Shown: positions 56,723-64,000 of the stretch, piece by piece
Layout: each line of letters opens with the position of its first letter
How positions within the stretch are numbered: position 1 is the first letter of the stretch
Assembly (NCBI RefSeq): GCF_007655005.1
Contig: NZ_SZVW01000031.1
Coordinates: forward strand, 27,394-91,393
DNA: 64,000 nt
DNA from: Streptomyces tibetensis
GTDB taxonomy: Bacteria > Actinomycetota > Actinomycetes > Streptomycetales > Streptomycetaceae
Direction of reading: 5' to 3'
The notes under the pieces: model-generated
Databases searched by the model: none
The model's input: only the letters and a program-made list of their open reading frames with translations
What the model was told of the DNA's origin: nothing
Position numbers and translations under genes: made by a program

Positions 56723-57637
56723 TCAGCGGTACCCGGTCGTGTCCGCCGGCTTGCCCGCGTCCTGGACCTCCACGAGGTAGCGCCAGGCGTCCGGGCGGCT
56801 GCCGTCGACGTCGGTGAAGCCGTACACCTGGGCGAGTCCACCGCTGGACAACGACTGCCCGTTCCAGCGCGCCACGTCCGCGTCGGCGGCGAGCGCTGCC
56901 ACGGCCCGGCCCACGTAGTGCGGGGTCTCGGAGATGGCGAAGTGCGGGACGCGCTCCAGGGCGTCGCGCCAGTTCTCCTCCCGCACTCCGTATACGTCCA
57001 GCATCAGCTCCGAACGCAGCCAGCCGGGTGTGAGGGCGACAGCGGTGGCGCCGCGCGGGCCGAGTTCGTGACCGAGGGCGAAGGCCATGCGCAGTACGGA
57101 GGCCTTGGCGAGGTCGTAGAAGAAGTTCACGCGGTAGTTCTCGGCGTTGTAGTCGGCGGTGCCGTCCGTGACCTCGACGACCAGGCCGCCGGGGTTGCGC
57201 AGCAGCAGGGGGAGGGCGTGGTGGCTGGTGACGGCGTGTGTCTCGACGGCGAGCTTCAGCAGGCGCAGGCCGTTGTCGAGGTCGTGCTCCCAGAGGGGGG
57301 TGTCCCACTCGAAGAGCTTCTCGCCGCCCCAGATGTCGTTGACGAGGACGTCGAGACGGCCCTGCTCGTCGGCGATCCGGTCCACGAGGGCCCGGACCTG
57401 CTTCCGGTCGAGGTGGTCGGTGGGGACGGCGACGCCCTTGCCACCGGCGGCGGTGACCAGGTCGGCGGTGTCCTCGATGGTTTCGGGCCGGTCGTACTCC
57501 GAGCGGCGGGCGCGAGTGGTGCGACCGGTGACGTAGACCGTGGCGCCGGCCGCGCCGAGTTCCACGGCGATCCCGCGCCCGGCGCCCCGGGTCGCACCCG
57601 CGACCAGTGCGACCTTGTCCTGCAATGGAGCTGACAT
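56723..57637 (-). CDS. Short-chain dehydrogenase/reductase
   Basis: A 304-residue SDR. VALVAGATRGAGRGIAVELG is the NADP-binding motif, VTGRTTRARRSEYDRPETIE the cofactor-specificity loop (basic, so NADPH likely), and VLVNDIWGGEKLFEWDTPLW replaces the usual NNAG with ND-WG. The active-site YDLAK stretch (VNFFYDLAKASVLRMAFALG) supplies Tyr and Lys. GGAGG lies seven bases before ATG 57637. Substrate unknown. The modified NNAG motif and the long C-terminal section place it in an atypical SDR subgroup. Confidence 0.87.
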   Translation of the reverse strand: MSAPLQDKVALVAGATRGAGRGIAVELGAAGATVYVTGRTTRARRSEYDRPETIEDTADLVTAAGGKGVAVPTDHLDRKQVRALVDRIADEQGRLDVLVNDIWGGEKLFEWDTPLWEHDLDNGLRLLKLAVETHAVTSHHALPLLLRNPGGLVVEVTDGTADYNAENYRVNFFYDLAKASVLRMAFALGHELGPRGATAVALTPGWLRSELMLDVYGVREENWRDALERVPHFAISETPHYVGRAVAALAADADVARWNGQSLSSGGLAQVYGFTDVDGSRPDAWRYLVEVQDAGKPADTTGYR

Positions 57638-57727
57638 GTCCGGCCTCCTGTGACGGTGACTGCTTGGCGCCTTCAGCGTGACGGGTAAGCCGGACATCTT
57701 CTGTCGCCTTTTACGGGCCAGTCGCCA

Positions 57728-58357
57728 TCAGTGGCCCCGGGTGATCCATTCCTCCAGGTGCGGGGCCTCCGCGCCGATGGTCGTGGTGTCGCCGTGGCCG
57801 GTGCGGACCGTCGTCCCGGGCGGCAGGGTGAGCAGCCGGTCGCGGATGGAGTCGATGATCGTCGGGAAGTGCGAGAAGGAACGGCCCGTTGCGCCGGGGC
57901 CGCCCTGGAAGAGGGTGTCGCCGGTGAAGACGGTGCCCAGTCCCGGGTCGTAGAGGCAGACCGCGCCGGGCGCGTGCCCCGGGGTGTGCAAAACCCTGAG
58001 GTCGGCGCCGCCGGCCTCGATCGTCTGGCCGTCGACCAGCCAGGCGTCGGGCTCGCGGTCCGGGTGGGTCTGCTTCCACAGCGGCAGATCGTCGTGGTGC
58101 AGCCAGATGGTGGCGCCGGTGCGCTCGGCGAGGGCGGGGGCGGCGTCGATGTGGTCGTTGTGGGCGTGCGTGCACACGATCGCCGTGAGCCGGCGGTTTC
58201 CGACGGCCTCGGCGATGGCGTCGGCGTCGTGGGCGGCGTCGATGACGATCGCCTCGTGGTCGTCGCCGACGATCCACACGTTGTTGTCGACGTCCCAGGT
58301 GCCACCGTCGAGGCTGAACTGCCCGGAGGTGACGAGGTGTTCGATGCGCGTGGCCAT
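57728..58357 (-). CDS. MBL-fold metallo-hydrolase, likely partner of the mycothiol dehydrogenase
   Basis: A 209-residue metallo-beta-lactamase-fold hydrolase, glyoxalase-II-like. VCTHAHNDHIDAAPAL supplies the HxHxDH zinc motif, VLHTPGHAPGAVCLYDPGLG the next His, FTGDTLFQGG the bridging Asp and RTGHGDTTTIG the last His. Its start codon overlaps the stop of the upstream dehydrogenase (TGATG), so the two are translated together. The same pairing is known in mycobacteria, which suggests hydrolysis of S-formylmycothiol or a related thioester. GTG 58360 is an alternative start. Confidence 0.87.
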   Translation of the reverse strand: MATRIEHLVTSGQFSLDGGTWDVDNNVWIVGDDHEAIVIDAAHDADAIAEAVGNRRLTAIVCTHAHNDHIDAAPALAERTGATIWLHHDDLPLWKQTHPDREPDAWLVDGQTIEAGGADLRVLHTPGHAPGAVCLYDPGLGTVFTGDTLFQGGPGATGRSFSHFPTIIDSIRDRLLTLPPGTTVRTGHGDTTTIGAEAPHLEEWITRGH

Positions 58358-59445
58358 CACAGCACCACCACCGAGCGCAGCACGTCGCCGTGGTGCATCC
58401 GCTCGAAGGCCTTCTCGACCTCGTCCAGCTGGATCGTCTCCGTGACGAACGCGCCGAGGTCCAGGCGCCCCTGCAGATGGAGATCGATCAGCATGGGGAA
58501 GTCACGGGAGGGCAGGCAGTCGCCGTACCAGCTCGACTTCAGCGCTCCGCCGCGGCCGAAGACGTCGAGCAACGGCAGTTCGAGCTTCATCTCGGGCGTG
58601 GGGACACCGACGAGGACGACCGTGCCCGCGAGGTCACGGGCGTAGAAGGCCTGCCGGTACGTCTCGGGGCGGCCGACGGCCTCGATGAGGACATCGGCGC
58701 CGAAGCCGCCGGTGAGCTCGCGGATCGCCTCGACCGGGTCGTTCTCGCGCGAGTTGACGGTGTGGGTGGCGCCCATGGAGCGGGCGGTCTCCAGCTTGCG
58801 GTCGTCGATGTCGACGGCGATGATCGTCGCCGCTCCGGCCAGCCGCGATCCGGCGATGGCCGCGTCGCCGACACCGCCGCAGCCGATCACCGCGACCGAG
58901 TCGCCCCGGCCGACGTTCCCGGTGTTGATCGCGGCGCCTATGCCGGCCATCACACCGCAGCCCAGCAGCCCGGCCACCTGCGGGGCGACGCCCGGGTCGA
59001 CCTTGGTGCACTGGCCGGCCGCGACCAGCGTCTTCTCCGCGAAGGCACCGATGCCCAGGGCCGGGGACAGTTCCTGGCCGGTCGAGGCGAGGGTCATCTT
59101 CTGCTGAGCGTTGTGCGTGTCGAAGCAGTACCAGGGCCGCCCGCGCAGACAGGCCCGGCACTTCCCGCACACGGCACGCCAGTTGAGGATCACGAAGTCG
59201 CCGGGCTCGACATCGGTGACGCCGGCGCCGACCGCCTCGACCACGCCCGCGGCCTCGTGGCCCAGCAGGAACGGGAACTCGTCGTTGATGCCGCCCTGCT
59301 TGTAGTGCAGGTCGGTGTGGCACACCCCGCAGGCCTGGACCTGCACCACGGCCTCACCCGGGCCGGGGTCGGGCACCACGACCGTCTCGATCCGCACCGG
59401 CTCGTCCTTGCCGGGTGCGATCACGCCGCGTACTTCCTGGGCCAT
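58357..59445 (-). CDS. mscR: S-(hydroxymethyl)mycothiol dehydrogenase / nitrosomycothiol reductase
   Basis: A 362-residue zinc alcohol dehydrogenase. It starts MAQEVRGVIAPGKDEPVRIE. QACGVCHTDLHYKQG holds the catalytic Cys, FLLGHEAAGVVE the His-Glu, AVCGKCRACLRGRPWYC the four structural-zinc Cys, and VAVIGCGGVGDAAIAGSRLA the NAD site. This matches actinobacterial formaldehyde dehydrogenases that use mycothiol and can also reduce S-nitrosomycothiol. GAAGGAG precedes the ATG. It forms an operon with the MBL hydrolase for formaldehyde and nitrosative-stress detoxification. Confidence 0.92.
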   Translation of the reverse strand: MAQEVRGVIAPGKDEPVRIETVVVPDPGPGEAVVQVQACGVCHTDLHYKQGGINDEFPFLLGHEAAGVVEAVGAGVTDVEPGDFVILNWRAVCGKCRACLRGRPWYCFDTHNAQQKMTLASTGQELSPALGIGAFAEKTLVAAGQCTKVDPGVAPQVAGLLGCGVMAGIGAAINTGNVGRGDSVAVIGCGGVGDAAIAGSRLAGAATIIAVDIDDRKLETARSMGATHTVNSRENDPVEAIRELTGGFGADVLIEAVGRPETYRQAFYARDLAGTVVLVGVPTPEMKLELPLLDVFGRGGALKSSWYGDCLPSRDFPMLIDLHLQGRLDLGAFVTETIQLDEVEKAFERMHHGDVLRSVVVL

Positions 59446-59616
59446 GGTGCTGACTCCTTCGTCGGCCGGTGTCCGTTCCCTTCCGACCCTACGCGCGACT
59501 GATCGGCAAGGGGCGCGGATCGGCCACCCCGCTCCGCACAGAAAGCCGCGAAAGGGCAGGCCGCACGGGTCGGCGGCGACGTAGCCTGAACGCTCCGCCG
59601 ACGCCGAGGGAGCGCC

Positions 59617-61383
59617 GTGAGCATCGCAGAGACCGAGACCGCCACCCCTGCCTGGCGACAGCTCCTCGGATACGTACGGCCGCACCGCTGGTCCCTGCTC
59701 GCCGGCGCGCTGCTGTCCCTGGTCACCGGGGCGACCGGGCTGCTGCTGCCGCTGGTGGCGCGGGGCCTGATCGACGACCTGTCGCACGACCGGGCCATCA
59801 CCGGTGCCGTGCTGGCGATGTCGGCCCTGGTCGTGGCCAACGCGGCGGTGGGCGCACTGGGTTCGTACGTGCTGACGCGCACCGCCGAGTCGGTGGTGCT
59901 CGGTGCGCGGCGCGCCCTGTCGTCGTATCTGCTCCGGCTGCGGATCACCGCCGTGGACCGCAGCGAACCCGGCGACCTGATGGCCCGCATCACCTCCGAC
60001 ACGACGCTGCTGCGGGCGGTCACCACCGACTCGCTGGTCGGGCTGGGCACGGGCGGGCTCACGCTCGTCGCCACGGTCGTGATGATGGGCCTGGTGGACG
60101 CCGTGCTGCTGGGCGTCACCCTGGCCGTGATCCTGGGCGCGGGGGTGGTCCTCGGGGTGATCGTGCCGCGCATAAACAAGGCCAGCCGGCAGGCGCAGGA
60201 CGCGGTGGGGGTCATGGGTTCCTCGCTGGAGCGGATCCTGGGCGCCCTGCGCACCGTGAAGGCCTCCGGCGCGGAGCACCGGGAGGAGCGGACGCTGCAC
60301 GAGGCGGCGCAGGAGTCGTGGCGGCAGAGCGTGCGGGCCGCCAAGTGGTCGGCCGCCGCCGGCAACACGGCGGGGCTCTCCATGCAGATCGCCTTCATCA
60401 CGGTGCTCGCGGTGGGCGGCGCACGGGTCGCTACCGGCGCGATCGACGTGGGCACGCTGGTCGCGTTCCTGCTGTTCGTCTTCTACCTGATGTCGCCGTT
60501 ACAGCAGGTCGTCGGCGCCATCACCCAGTATCAGACGGGCGCCGCGGCCCTCACCCGCATCGAGGAGGCCCTGCGCCTGCCCGCCGAACCGGCCGCCGAG
60601 GCCGCCCCGCTGCCCTCCCCCGGCGCCGAGCCCGCCGCCCTCGCCTTCGACGACGTCCGCTTCCGTTACGCCGACGACCTGCCCTACGTCCACCACGGAG
60701 TGACGTTCACGGTGCCCGCGCAGGGCATGACGGCGTTCGTCGGCCCGTCCGGCGCGGGCAAGACCACCGTCTTCTCGCTGATCGAGCGGTTCTACGACCC
60801 CGAGTCCGGCGTGATCACACTGGACGGGCGGGACCTGAACGACTGGGAGCTGCCCCGGCTGCGGGCCGCGATCGGCTACGTGGAGCAGGACGCGCCGGTC
60901 CTGTCGGGCTCCCTGCGGGACAACCTGCTGCTGGGCAATCCGGAGGCGGACGAGGACGCCCTCGCGCGGGTGCTCAAGACGACCCGTCTCGACGGTCTGG
61001 TGGCCCGGCTGCCCGGGGGCCTCGACACGCTGGTCGGGCACCGCGGCACCAAGCTGTCCGGCGGTGAGCGCCAGCGCGTCGCCATCGCCCGCGCGCTGCT
61101 GCGCCGCCCCCGGCTGCTGCTGCTCGACGAGGCGACCTCACAGCTGGACGCGGTGAACGAGGCTGCGCTGCGCGACACCGTCGCGGACGTGGCCCGGACG
61201 ACCACGGTCCTCGTCGTGGCGCACCGGCTGTCCACGGTGACGACGGCCGACCGGATCGTGGTGATGGACGCGGGCCGGGTCCGGGCCGTGGGCACCCACC
61301 GTGAGCTCGTGACGGCCGACCCGCTCTACGCGGAGCTGGCGGCGACGCAGTTCCTGGCCACGGCGGACCGAGCCCGGCCGTGA
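59617..61383 (+). CDS. ABC half-exporter (permease fused to ATPase)
   Basis: A 588-residue exporter half. Six N-terminal helices (SLLAGALLSLVTGATGLLLP onward, to about residue 320) are fused to an ATPase with Walker A AFVGPSGAGKTTVFSL, Q-loop YVEQDAPVLSG, signature TKLSGGERQRVAIARALL, Walker B LLLLDEATSQLD and H-loop VVAHRLSTV. It probably works as a homodimer exporting a drug, lipid or peptide; no partner half is adjacent. GAGGGAG lies upstream of GTG 59617. It is divergent from mscR with a 171-base gap. Confidence 0.93.
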   Translation: MSIAETETATPAWRQLLGYVRPHRWSLLAGALLSLVTGATGLLLPLVARGLIDDLSHDRAITGAVLAMSALVVANAAVGALGSYVLTRTAESVVLGARRALSSYLLRLRITAVDRSEPGDLMARITSDTTLLRAVTTDSLVGLGTGGLTLVATVVMMGLVDAVLLGVTLAVILGAGVVLGVIVPRINKASRQAQDAVGVMGSSLERILGALRTVKASGAEHREERTLHEAAQESWRQSVRAAKWSAAAGNTAGLSMQIAFITVLAVGGARVATGAIDVGTLVAFLLFVFYLMSPLQQVVGAITQYQTGAAALTRIEEALRLPAEPAAEAAPLPSPGAEPAALAFDDVRFRYADDLPYVHHGVTFTVPAQGMTAFVGPSGAGKTTVFSLIERFYDPESGVITLDGRDLNDWELPRLRAAIGYVEQDAPVLSGSLRDNLLLGNPEADEDALARVLKTTRLDGLVARLPGGLDTLVGHRGTKLSGGERQRVAIARALLRRPRLLLLDEATSQLDAVNEAALRDTVADVARTTTVLVVAHRLSTVTTADRIVVMDAGRVRAVGTHRELVTADPLYAELAATQFLATADRARP

Positions 61384-61629
61384 GATCGGCGCGACGGGGG
61401 CCGGTGACCCCGGTGGCGCGACCAACGGCGTGGACGCTACGGCGGGTTGAGACCAGGCCTGTCGCAACGTGAGCGGCCCCCGGCGGGCCCGGGCGGACGG
61501 TTCGGCTCACCCGTCGGGCCCTGTGTCCGTGCTGCGCTTGCCGTGGCCGCCGGGCGGGAGGACGCTCGACAGGAGAGGCCTTTCGCGGCCCGCTCCCAAA
61601 AGGGCCGCGGCCCTTCGAAGGAGGTCATC

Positions 61630-61992
61630 ATGGGAACCGCGGCAGACCCCGCCTTCGACCGGGACACGTTGCGCCAGGGCGTGGAAGGGGATCCGGACAT
61701 CCTGCTCTCCCTCTACGCCGACGATGCCGAGCTGCGCATCGTGGACCACACGACCCAGCCCAGCCATCCCAAGGTCCTGCACGGCCGGGACGAGATCGGG
61801 CGGATGCTGGAGGACGTCTACAGCCGCGACATGTCGCACAAGCTGGAGCGCTGCGTCATCCAGGGCGACGAGGCCGCGTACAGCGAGAGCTGCCAGTACG
61901 CGGACGGGGTGCGCGTGCTGTCCGAGTCCATGATCGGGTTGCGCGACGGCAAGATCGCCGAGCAGACCCTGGTCCAGGCCTGGGACGAGTGA
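61630..61992 (+). CDS. NTF2/SnoaL-like protein
   Basis: A 120-residue cone-fold protein. It has ILLSLYADDAELRIVDHTTQ, HGRDEIGRMLEDVYSRDMSH and SESMIGLRDGKIAEQTLVQA, typical of SnoaL-like/NTF2 proteins. No catalytic pair is certain, so it may bind a ligand rather than catalyse. A very strong GAAGGAGG lies five bases before the ATG. A perfect 16-base palindrome (AAGGGCCGCGGCCCTT) at 61600-61615 sits just before the ribosome site and could affect translation or act as an operator. Confidence 0.85.
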   Translation: MGTAADPAFDRDTLRQGVEGDPDILLSLYADDAELRIVDHTTQPSHPKVLHGRDEIGRMLEDVYSRDMSHKLERCVIQGDEAAYSESCQYADGVRVLSESMIGLRDGKIAEQTLVQAWDE

Positions 61993-62076
61993 CGGACGTC
62001 TGGCCGAGCGGGCGGGCGCGGCGCCTGCTGCCGTTGCGGGGCCCCCGCCCGGCGGCTCGGTGTCGCGCCGGTGTGA

Positions 62077-63150
62077 TCAGCGCATCCAGGCGCTGTACGA
62101 CATGACGTCGCCCTCCTCGACTCCGTACGCGGGCTCCGGTTCGGTGAGGGTGCTCTCCAGACCGAGGACGGCGCCGGTGGCCGGGTCCATGATCAGCATG
62201 CAGCGGACGCCGCGGCTGTCGTTCACGTAGGCCTGGCCGTGCCGGCCCAGCCGATCGGTCACCCGGCCGACCGGCCGCAGTCCCTCGGCGCCGGCGAGGA
62301 GCCGGGTGAGCGCCGCATTCTCGCGTGCGCCGAGGGTCCAGTTGTCGAGCAGCGTCGCCATGGCGTCGAGCAGCTCGGGTGTGGTCAGCGGGGTGTCGGT
62401 GTGCTGAGCCTCCATCAGGTAGGCGCGCAGCCGGGCCGGGTCGCGGGGCGGGGGCGACTTGGGCGGGGCGTCACTCCAGCTCGGCGGGTAGGTCTGATTC
62501 AGGAGGAGGTGGCCGTCGTCGACGAGGTGTGGCTCGCCGCCCTCGTCCGAGAGGACCGGGCGGCCCGGATGCCTCGGGTCCGTGGCCACGACGACTTCGG
62601 TATGGCTGTCGTCGGCCCGCCAGCGCACGATGCGCTCTTCGGGCAGGGTGATCGGGGGCTTGTCGTCGGACATGCCGAGACTCCAGGACTGCACGTGCGT
62701 GCCCTTGCGCAGGCGGGGCGCGTCGTCGGTCCCGGCCACGGCTGACGCCAGCTCGGCCATGCGGTGCAGGGGCACGGGTGTGGAGCCGGTCTCGACCACC
62801 AACGGTCGGGGCGCGGCGACCGCGGGCGGGGTGCTCGGTCCGCTCAGGACGAGGGTGAGGGTCAGGGCGGCGACGACGGCGGTGGCGACCAGGCCCCAGG
62901 CCAGCCGGAGCCGGCGGGGCCCCGGGAGCAGCAGGTCGCGCACGTGGCCGGGGCGCCGGCCCTCGGGGTCTCGACGGCCGGAGAGCAGGCCTCGTCGGTC
63001 GTGTGGACGAGCGGGGAGCCCGTTCCTCTGGCCCCGCAGCAGTTGCTCCAGCCGGCGCTCGGCGTTGTCGTCCAGGGGGCCGTCGCCGAAGTGGGGACCG
63101 TCGGGCGGCACCGGGTCGGCGCTGCGCAGCAGTTCGAGTTCGTCAGCCAT
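62077..63150 (-). CDS. CU044_5270 family membrane protein, sigma-factor partner
   Basis: A 357-residue protein with a ~75-residue cytosolic N-terminus (ELELLRSADPVPPDGPHFGD), one membrane helix (LAWGLVATAVVAALTLTLVL) and an extracellular domain including GVRCMLIMDPATGAVLGLES. This is the CU044_5270 family, almost always encoded directly after an ECF sigma gene. Its start overlaps the sigma-factor stop by eight bases. It probably senses an envelope signal and controls the sigma factor; a classical zinc anti-sigma motif is not visible. Confidence 0.88.
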   Translation of the reverse strand: MADELELLRSADPVPPDGPHFGDGPLDDNAERRLEQLLRGQRNGLPARPHDRRGLLSGRRDPEGRRPGHVRDLLLPGPRRLRLAWGLVATAVVAALTLTLVLSGPSTPPAVAAPRPLVVETGSTPVPLHRMAELASAVAGTDDAPRLRKGTHVQSWSLGMSDDKPPITLPEERIVRWRADDSHTEVVVATDPRHPGRPVLSDEGGEPHLVDDGHLLLNQTYPPSWSDAPPKSPPPRDPARLRAYLMEAQHTDTPLTTPELLDAMATLLDNWTLGARENAALTRLLAGAEGLRPVGRVTDRLGRHGQAYVNDSRGVRCMLIMDPATGAVLGLESTLTEPEPAYGVEEGDVMSYSAWMR

Positions 63151-63703
63151 GGCCGTGTTCCTTCGGGGCGGTCATGCAGGAGTGCTCGGCGGTCGGGGAC
63201 CCGGGCCGCAGACGGTCGATCTCGGCTCTGAGGCGGCGCCGGGCCCGGTGCAGGCGCATGGCGGCGGCTCGGCTGCCGCAGCCGAGGGCGACGGCGACCT
63301 CGTCGACACCGAGCTCCTCCCAGGCCGTCAGGCGCAGCACCTCCTGGTCGGCCGGGGAGAGCCGGGCGAGCGCCTCGTGCACCCAGCCGCCGGGGGTGTC
63401 GGCCTCCGGGCCCGTCGTGATGTGCCGTCCGTGCGCGGTGTCGTCGTTGCCCAGCCGGTCGACGAGCCGGCGGCGGCGTCCGTGTCCGCGTACCGCGTTG
63501 GCCAGACAGTTGCGTGCCACGCCGTACAGCCAGGGCAGCGCGGCGGCCGGGAGGTCGGCCCGGCGCCGCCAGGCGACCGTGAACACCTCCGCCACCACTT
63601 CCTCCGCCTCGCCGGTCCGCCCGTCCAGTCGCCGCGCGACATAGCGGCTGACCGCCCAGTAGTGCTCGCGGTAGGCAGCGGCGAAGATCTCGTCGTTGCT
63701 CAT
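63143..63703 (-). CDS. ECF RNA polymerase sigma factor
   Basis: A 186-residue sigma factor. Region 2 reads EIFAAAYREHYWAVSRYVAR, then EEVVAEVFTVAWRRRADLPA and PWLYGVARNCLANAVRG. Region 4 has LARLSPADQEVLRLTAWEEL and VALGCGSRAAAMRLHRARRR, with the expected helix-turn-helix. It directs transcription of a stress or envelope regulon together with the overlapping CU044_5270 partner. ATG 63703 has only GAACGGG upstream. The gene is divergent from a terminal-oxidase gene. Confidence 0.92.
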   Translation of the reverse strand: MSNDEIFAAAYREHYWAVSRYVARRLDGRTGEAEEVVAEVFTVAWRRRADLPAAALPWLYGVARNCLANAVRGHGRRRRLVDRLGNDDTAHGRHITTGPEADTPGGWVHEALARLSPADQEVLRLTAWEELGVDEVAVALGCGSRAAAMRLHRARRRLRAEIDRLRPGSPTAEHSCMTAPKEHGHG

Positions 63704-63808
63704 GTCCCGTTCGTGTCCGGCACCTTCTCGATCGTCACACCCGGTTTCGTGATTCTCCTCGCGTCGGTGAAGTGTGACGCCCGGGCGGGGCGTGGACACA
63801 GGCGGGGC

Positions 63809-64000
63809 ATGAGGCACCTCAAGTGGCTGACGACCACGGATCACAAGACGATCGGCACGATGTACCTGGTGACGTCTTTCGCGTTCTTCGTCATCGGTGG
63901 CGTGATGGCGCTGCTCATGCGCGCCGAGCTCGCCCGGCCTGGTCTGCAGATCATGTCGAACGAGCAGTTCAACCAGGCGTTCACGATGCACGGCACGATC
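63809..64000 (+). CDS. ctaD: Cytochrome c oxidase subunit I paralogue (5' end; cut by window)
   Basis: Only 64 residues are visible. HLKWLTTTDHKTIGTMYLVT and SFAFFVIGGVMALLMRAELA, then MSNEQFNQAFTMHGTI, match the start of aa3-type oxidase subunit I, with the heme a ligand His in FTMHGT. It would sit in the membrane and reduce O2. The ~30-residue hydrophilic extension typical of the main Streptomyces CtaD is absent, and subunit II is not upstream, so it looks like a second copy. Confidence 0.88.
   Translation, partial: MRHLKWLTTTDHKTIGTMYLVTSFAFFVIGGVMALLMRAELARPGLQIMSNEQFNQAFTMHGTI

Noticed and set aside
62004..62060. Possible terminator between the NTF2-like and CU044_5270 genes
   Set aside because: The stem (CCGAGC/GCTCGG plus GGCGGG/CCCGCC) has an uneven internal loop and no T-run; too weak to annotate.
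1..64000. Integrated mobile element or prophage
   Set aside because: No integrase, transposase, phage structural gene, tRNA attachment site or broad composition shift was found.

Overview
The window reads as Streptomyces chromosome or a very close relative. The DNA is about 70% or more G+C with strong third-position G/C bias and many GTG starts, and it carries a chaplin-type gene, mycothiol chemistry, DUF5709 and FhaA-type proteins, a RAE element with helR, and several SpoIIE-type PP2C phosphatases. No rRNA, tRNA, CRISPR array, insertion sequence, prophage or integrase was seen. I count 62 protein-coding genes, two of them cut by the window edges, and one frameshifted gene.

Left third (1-27 kb): A cut secreted protein, a small unknown protein, an aldo/keto reductase and a VOC protein come first. 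An inositol-type catabolic locus follows (2.5-9.3 kb). It has a sugar-binding lipoprotein without ABC partners, a LacI regulator, two TIM-barrel isomerase-type enzymes (IolE-like and IolH-like), an MFS sugar porter and a Gfo/Idh dehydrogenase. The same 16-bp operator lies just downstream of two likely promoters there. Next comes a HelR-type RNA polymerase protection protein with an upstream palindrome matching the rifamycin-associated element (RAE). After that lie a PP2C phosphatase behind four 52-bp repeats, a frameshifted chaplin, a 206-bp array of stable hairpins, an amino-acid permease, a nickel/cobalt permease with a Nur-box-like site, an orphan proteasome beta subunit, and a GH65 phosphorylase-HAD phosphomutase pair.

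Middle (27-45 kb): An oligosaccharide locus holds a CUT1-type binding protein, two permeases, a putative lyase-like toroid protein, a ROK regulator and a BadF-type sugar kinase. It is followed by a Tat-exported PAP2 phosphatase with an autotransporter-type repeat, a stand-alone FhaA N-terminal domain, an RpiR regulator beside an A+T-rich island, an ANTAR-GAF-PAS-PP2C phosphatase, a flavin reductase, and a TetR gene followed by a Zn-ribbon/OB-fold gene with GAGTGCC sites in both promoters.

Right third (45-64 kb): This part has a PPOX/F420 protein, a MalY-type aminotransferase, a membrane-anchored S1 protease and a second sugar locus (ROK, two permeases, binding protein, Gfo/Idh). It then has an L,D-transpeptidase, an SDR, a mycothiol-dependent formaldehyde/nitrosothiol dehydrogenase coupled to a metallo-hydrolase, an ABC half-exporter, an NTF2-like protein, an ECF sigma factor with its overlapping CU044_5270 partner, and the start of a cytochrome c oxidase subunit I paralogue.

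Overall this is an accessory-rich arm with three separately regulated carbohydrate loci plus cell-envelope and stress functions. The strongest regulatory readings are the RAE in front of helR, the duplicated LacI operator and the Nur-like box. All function calls come from reading motifs and context; no database search was run.
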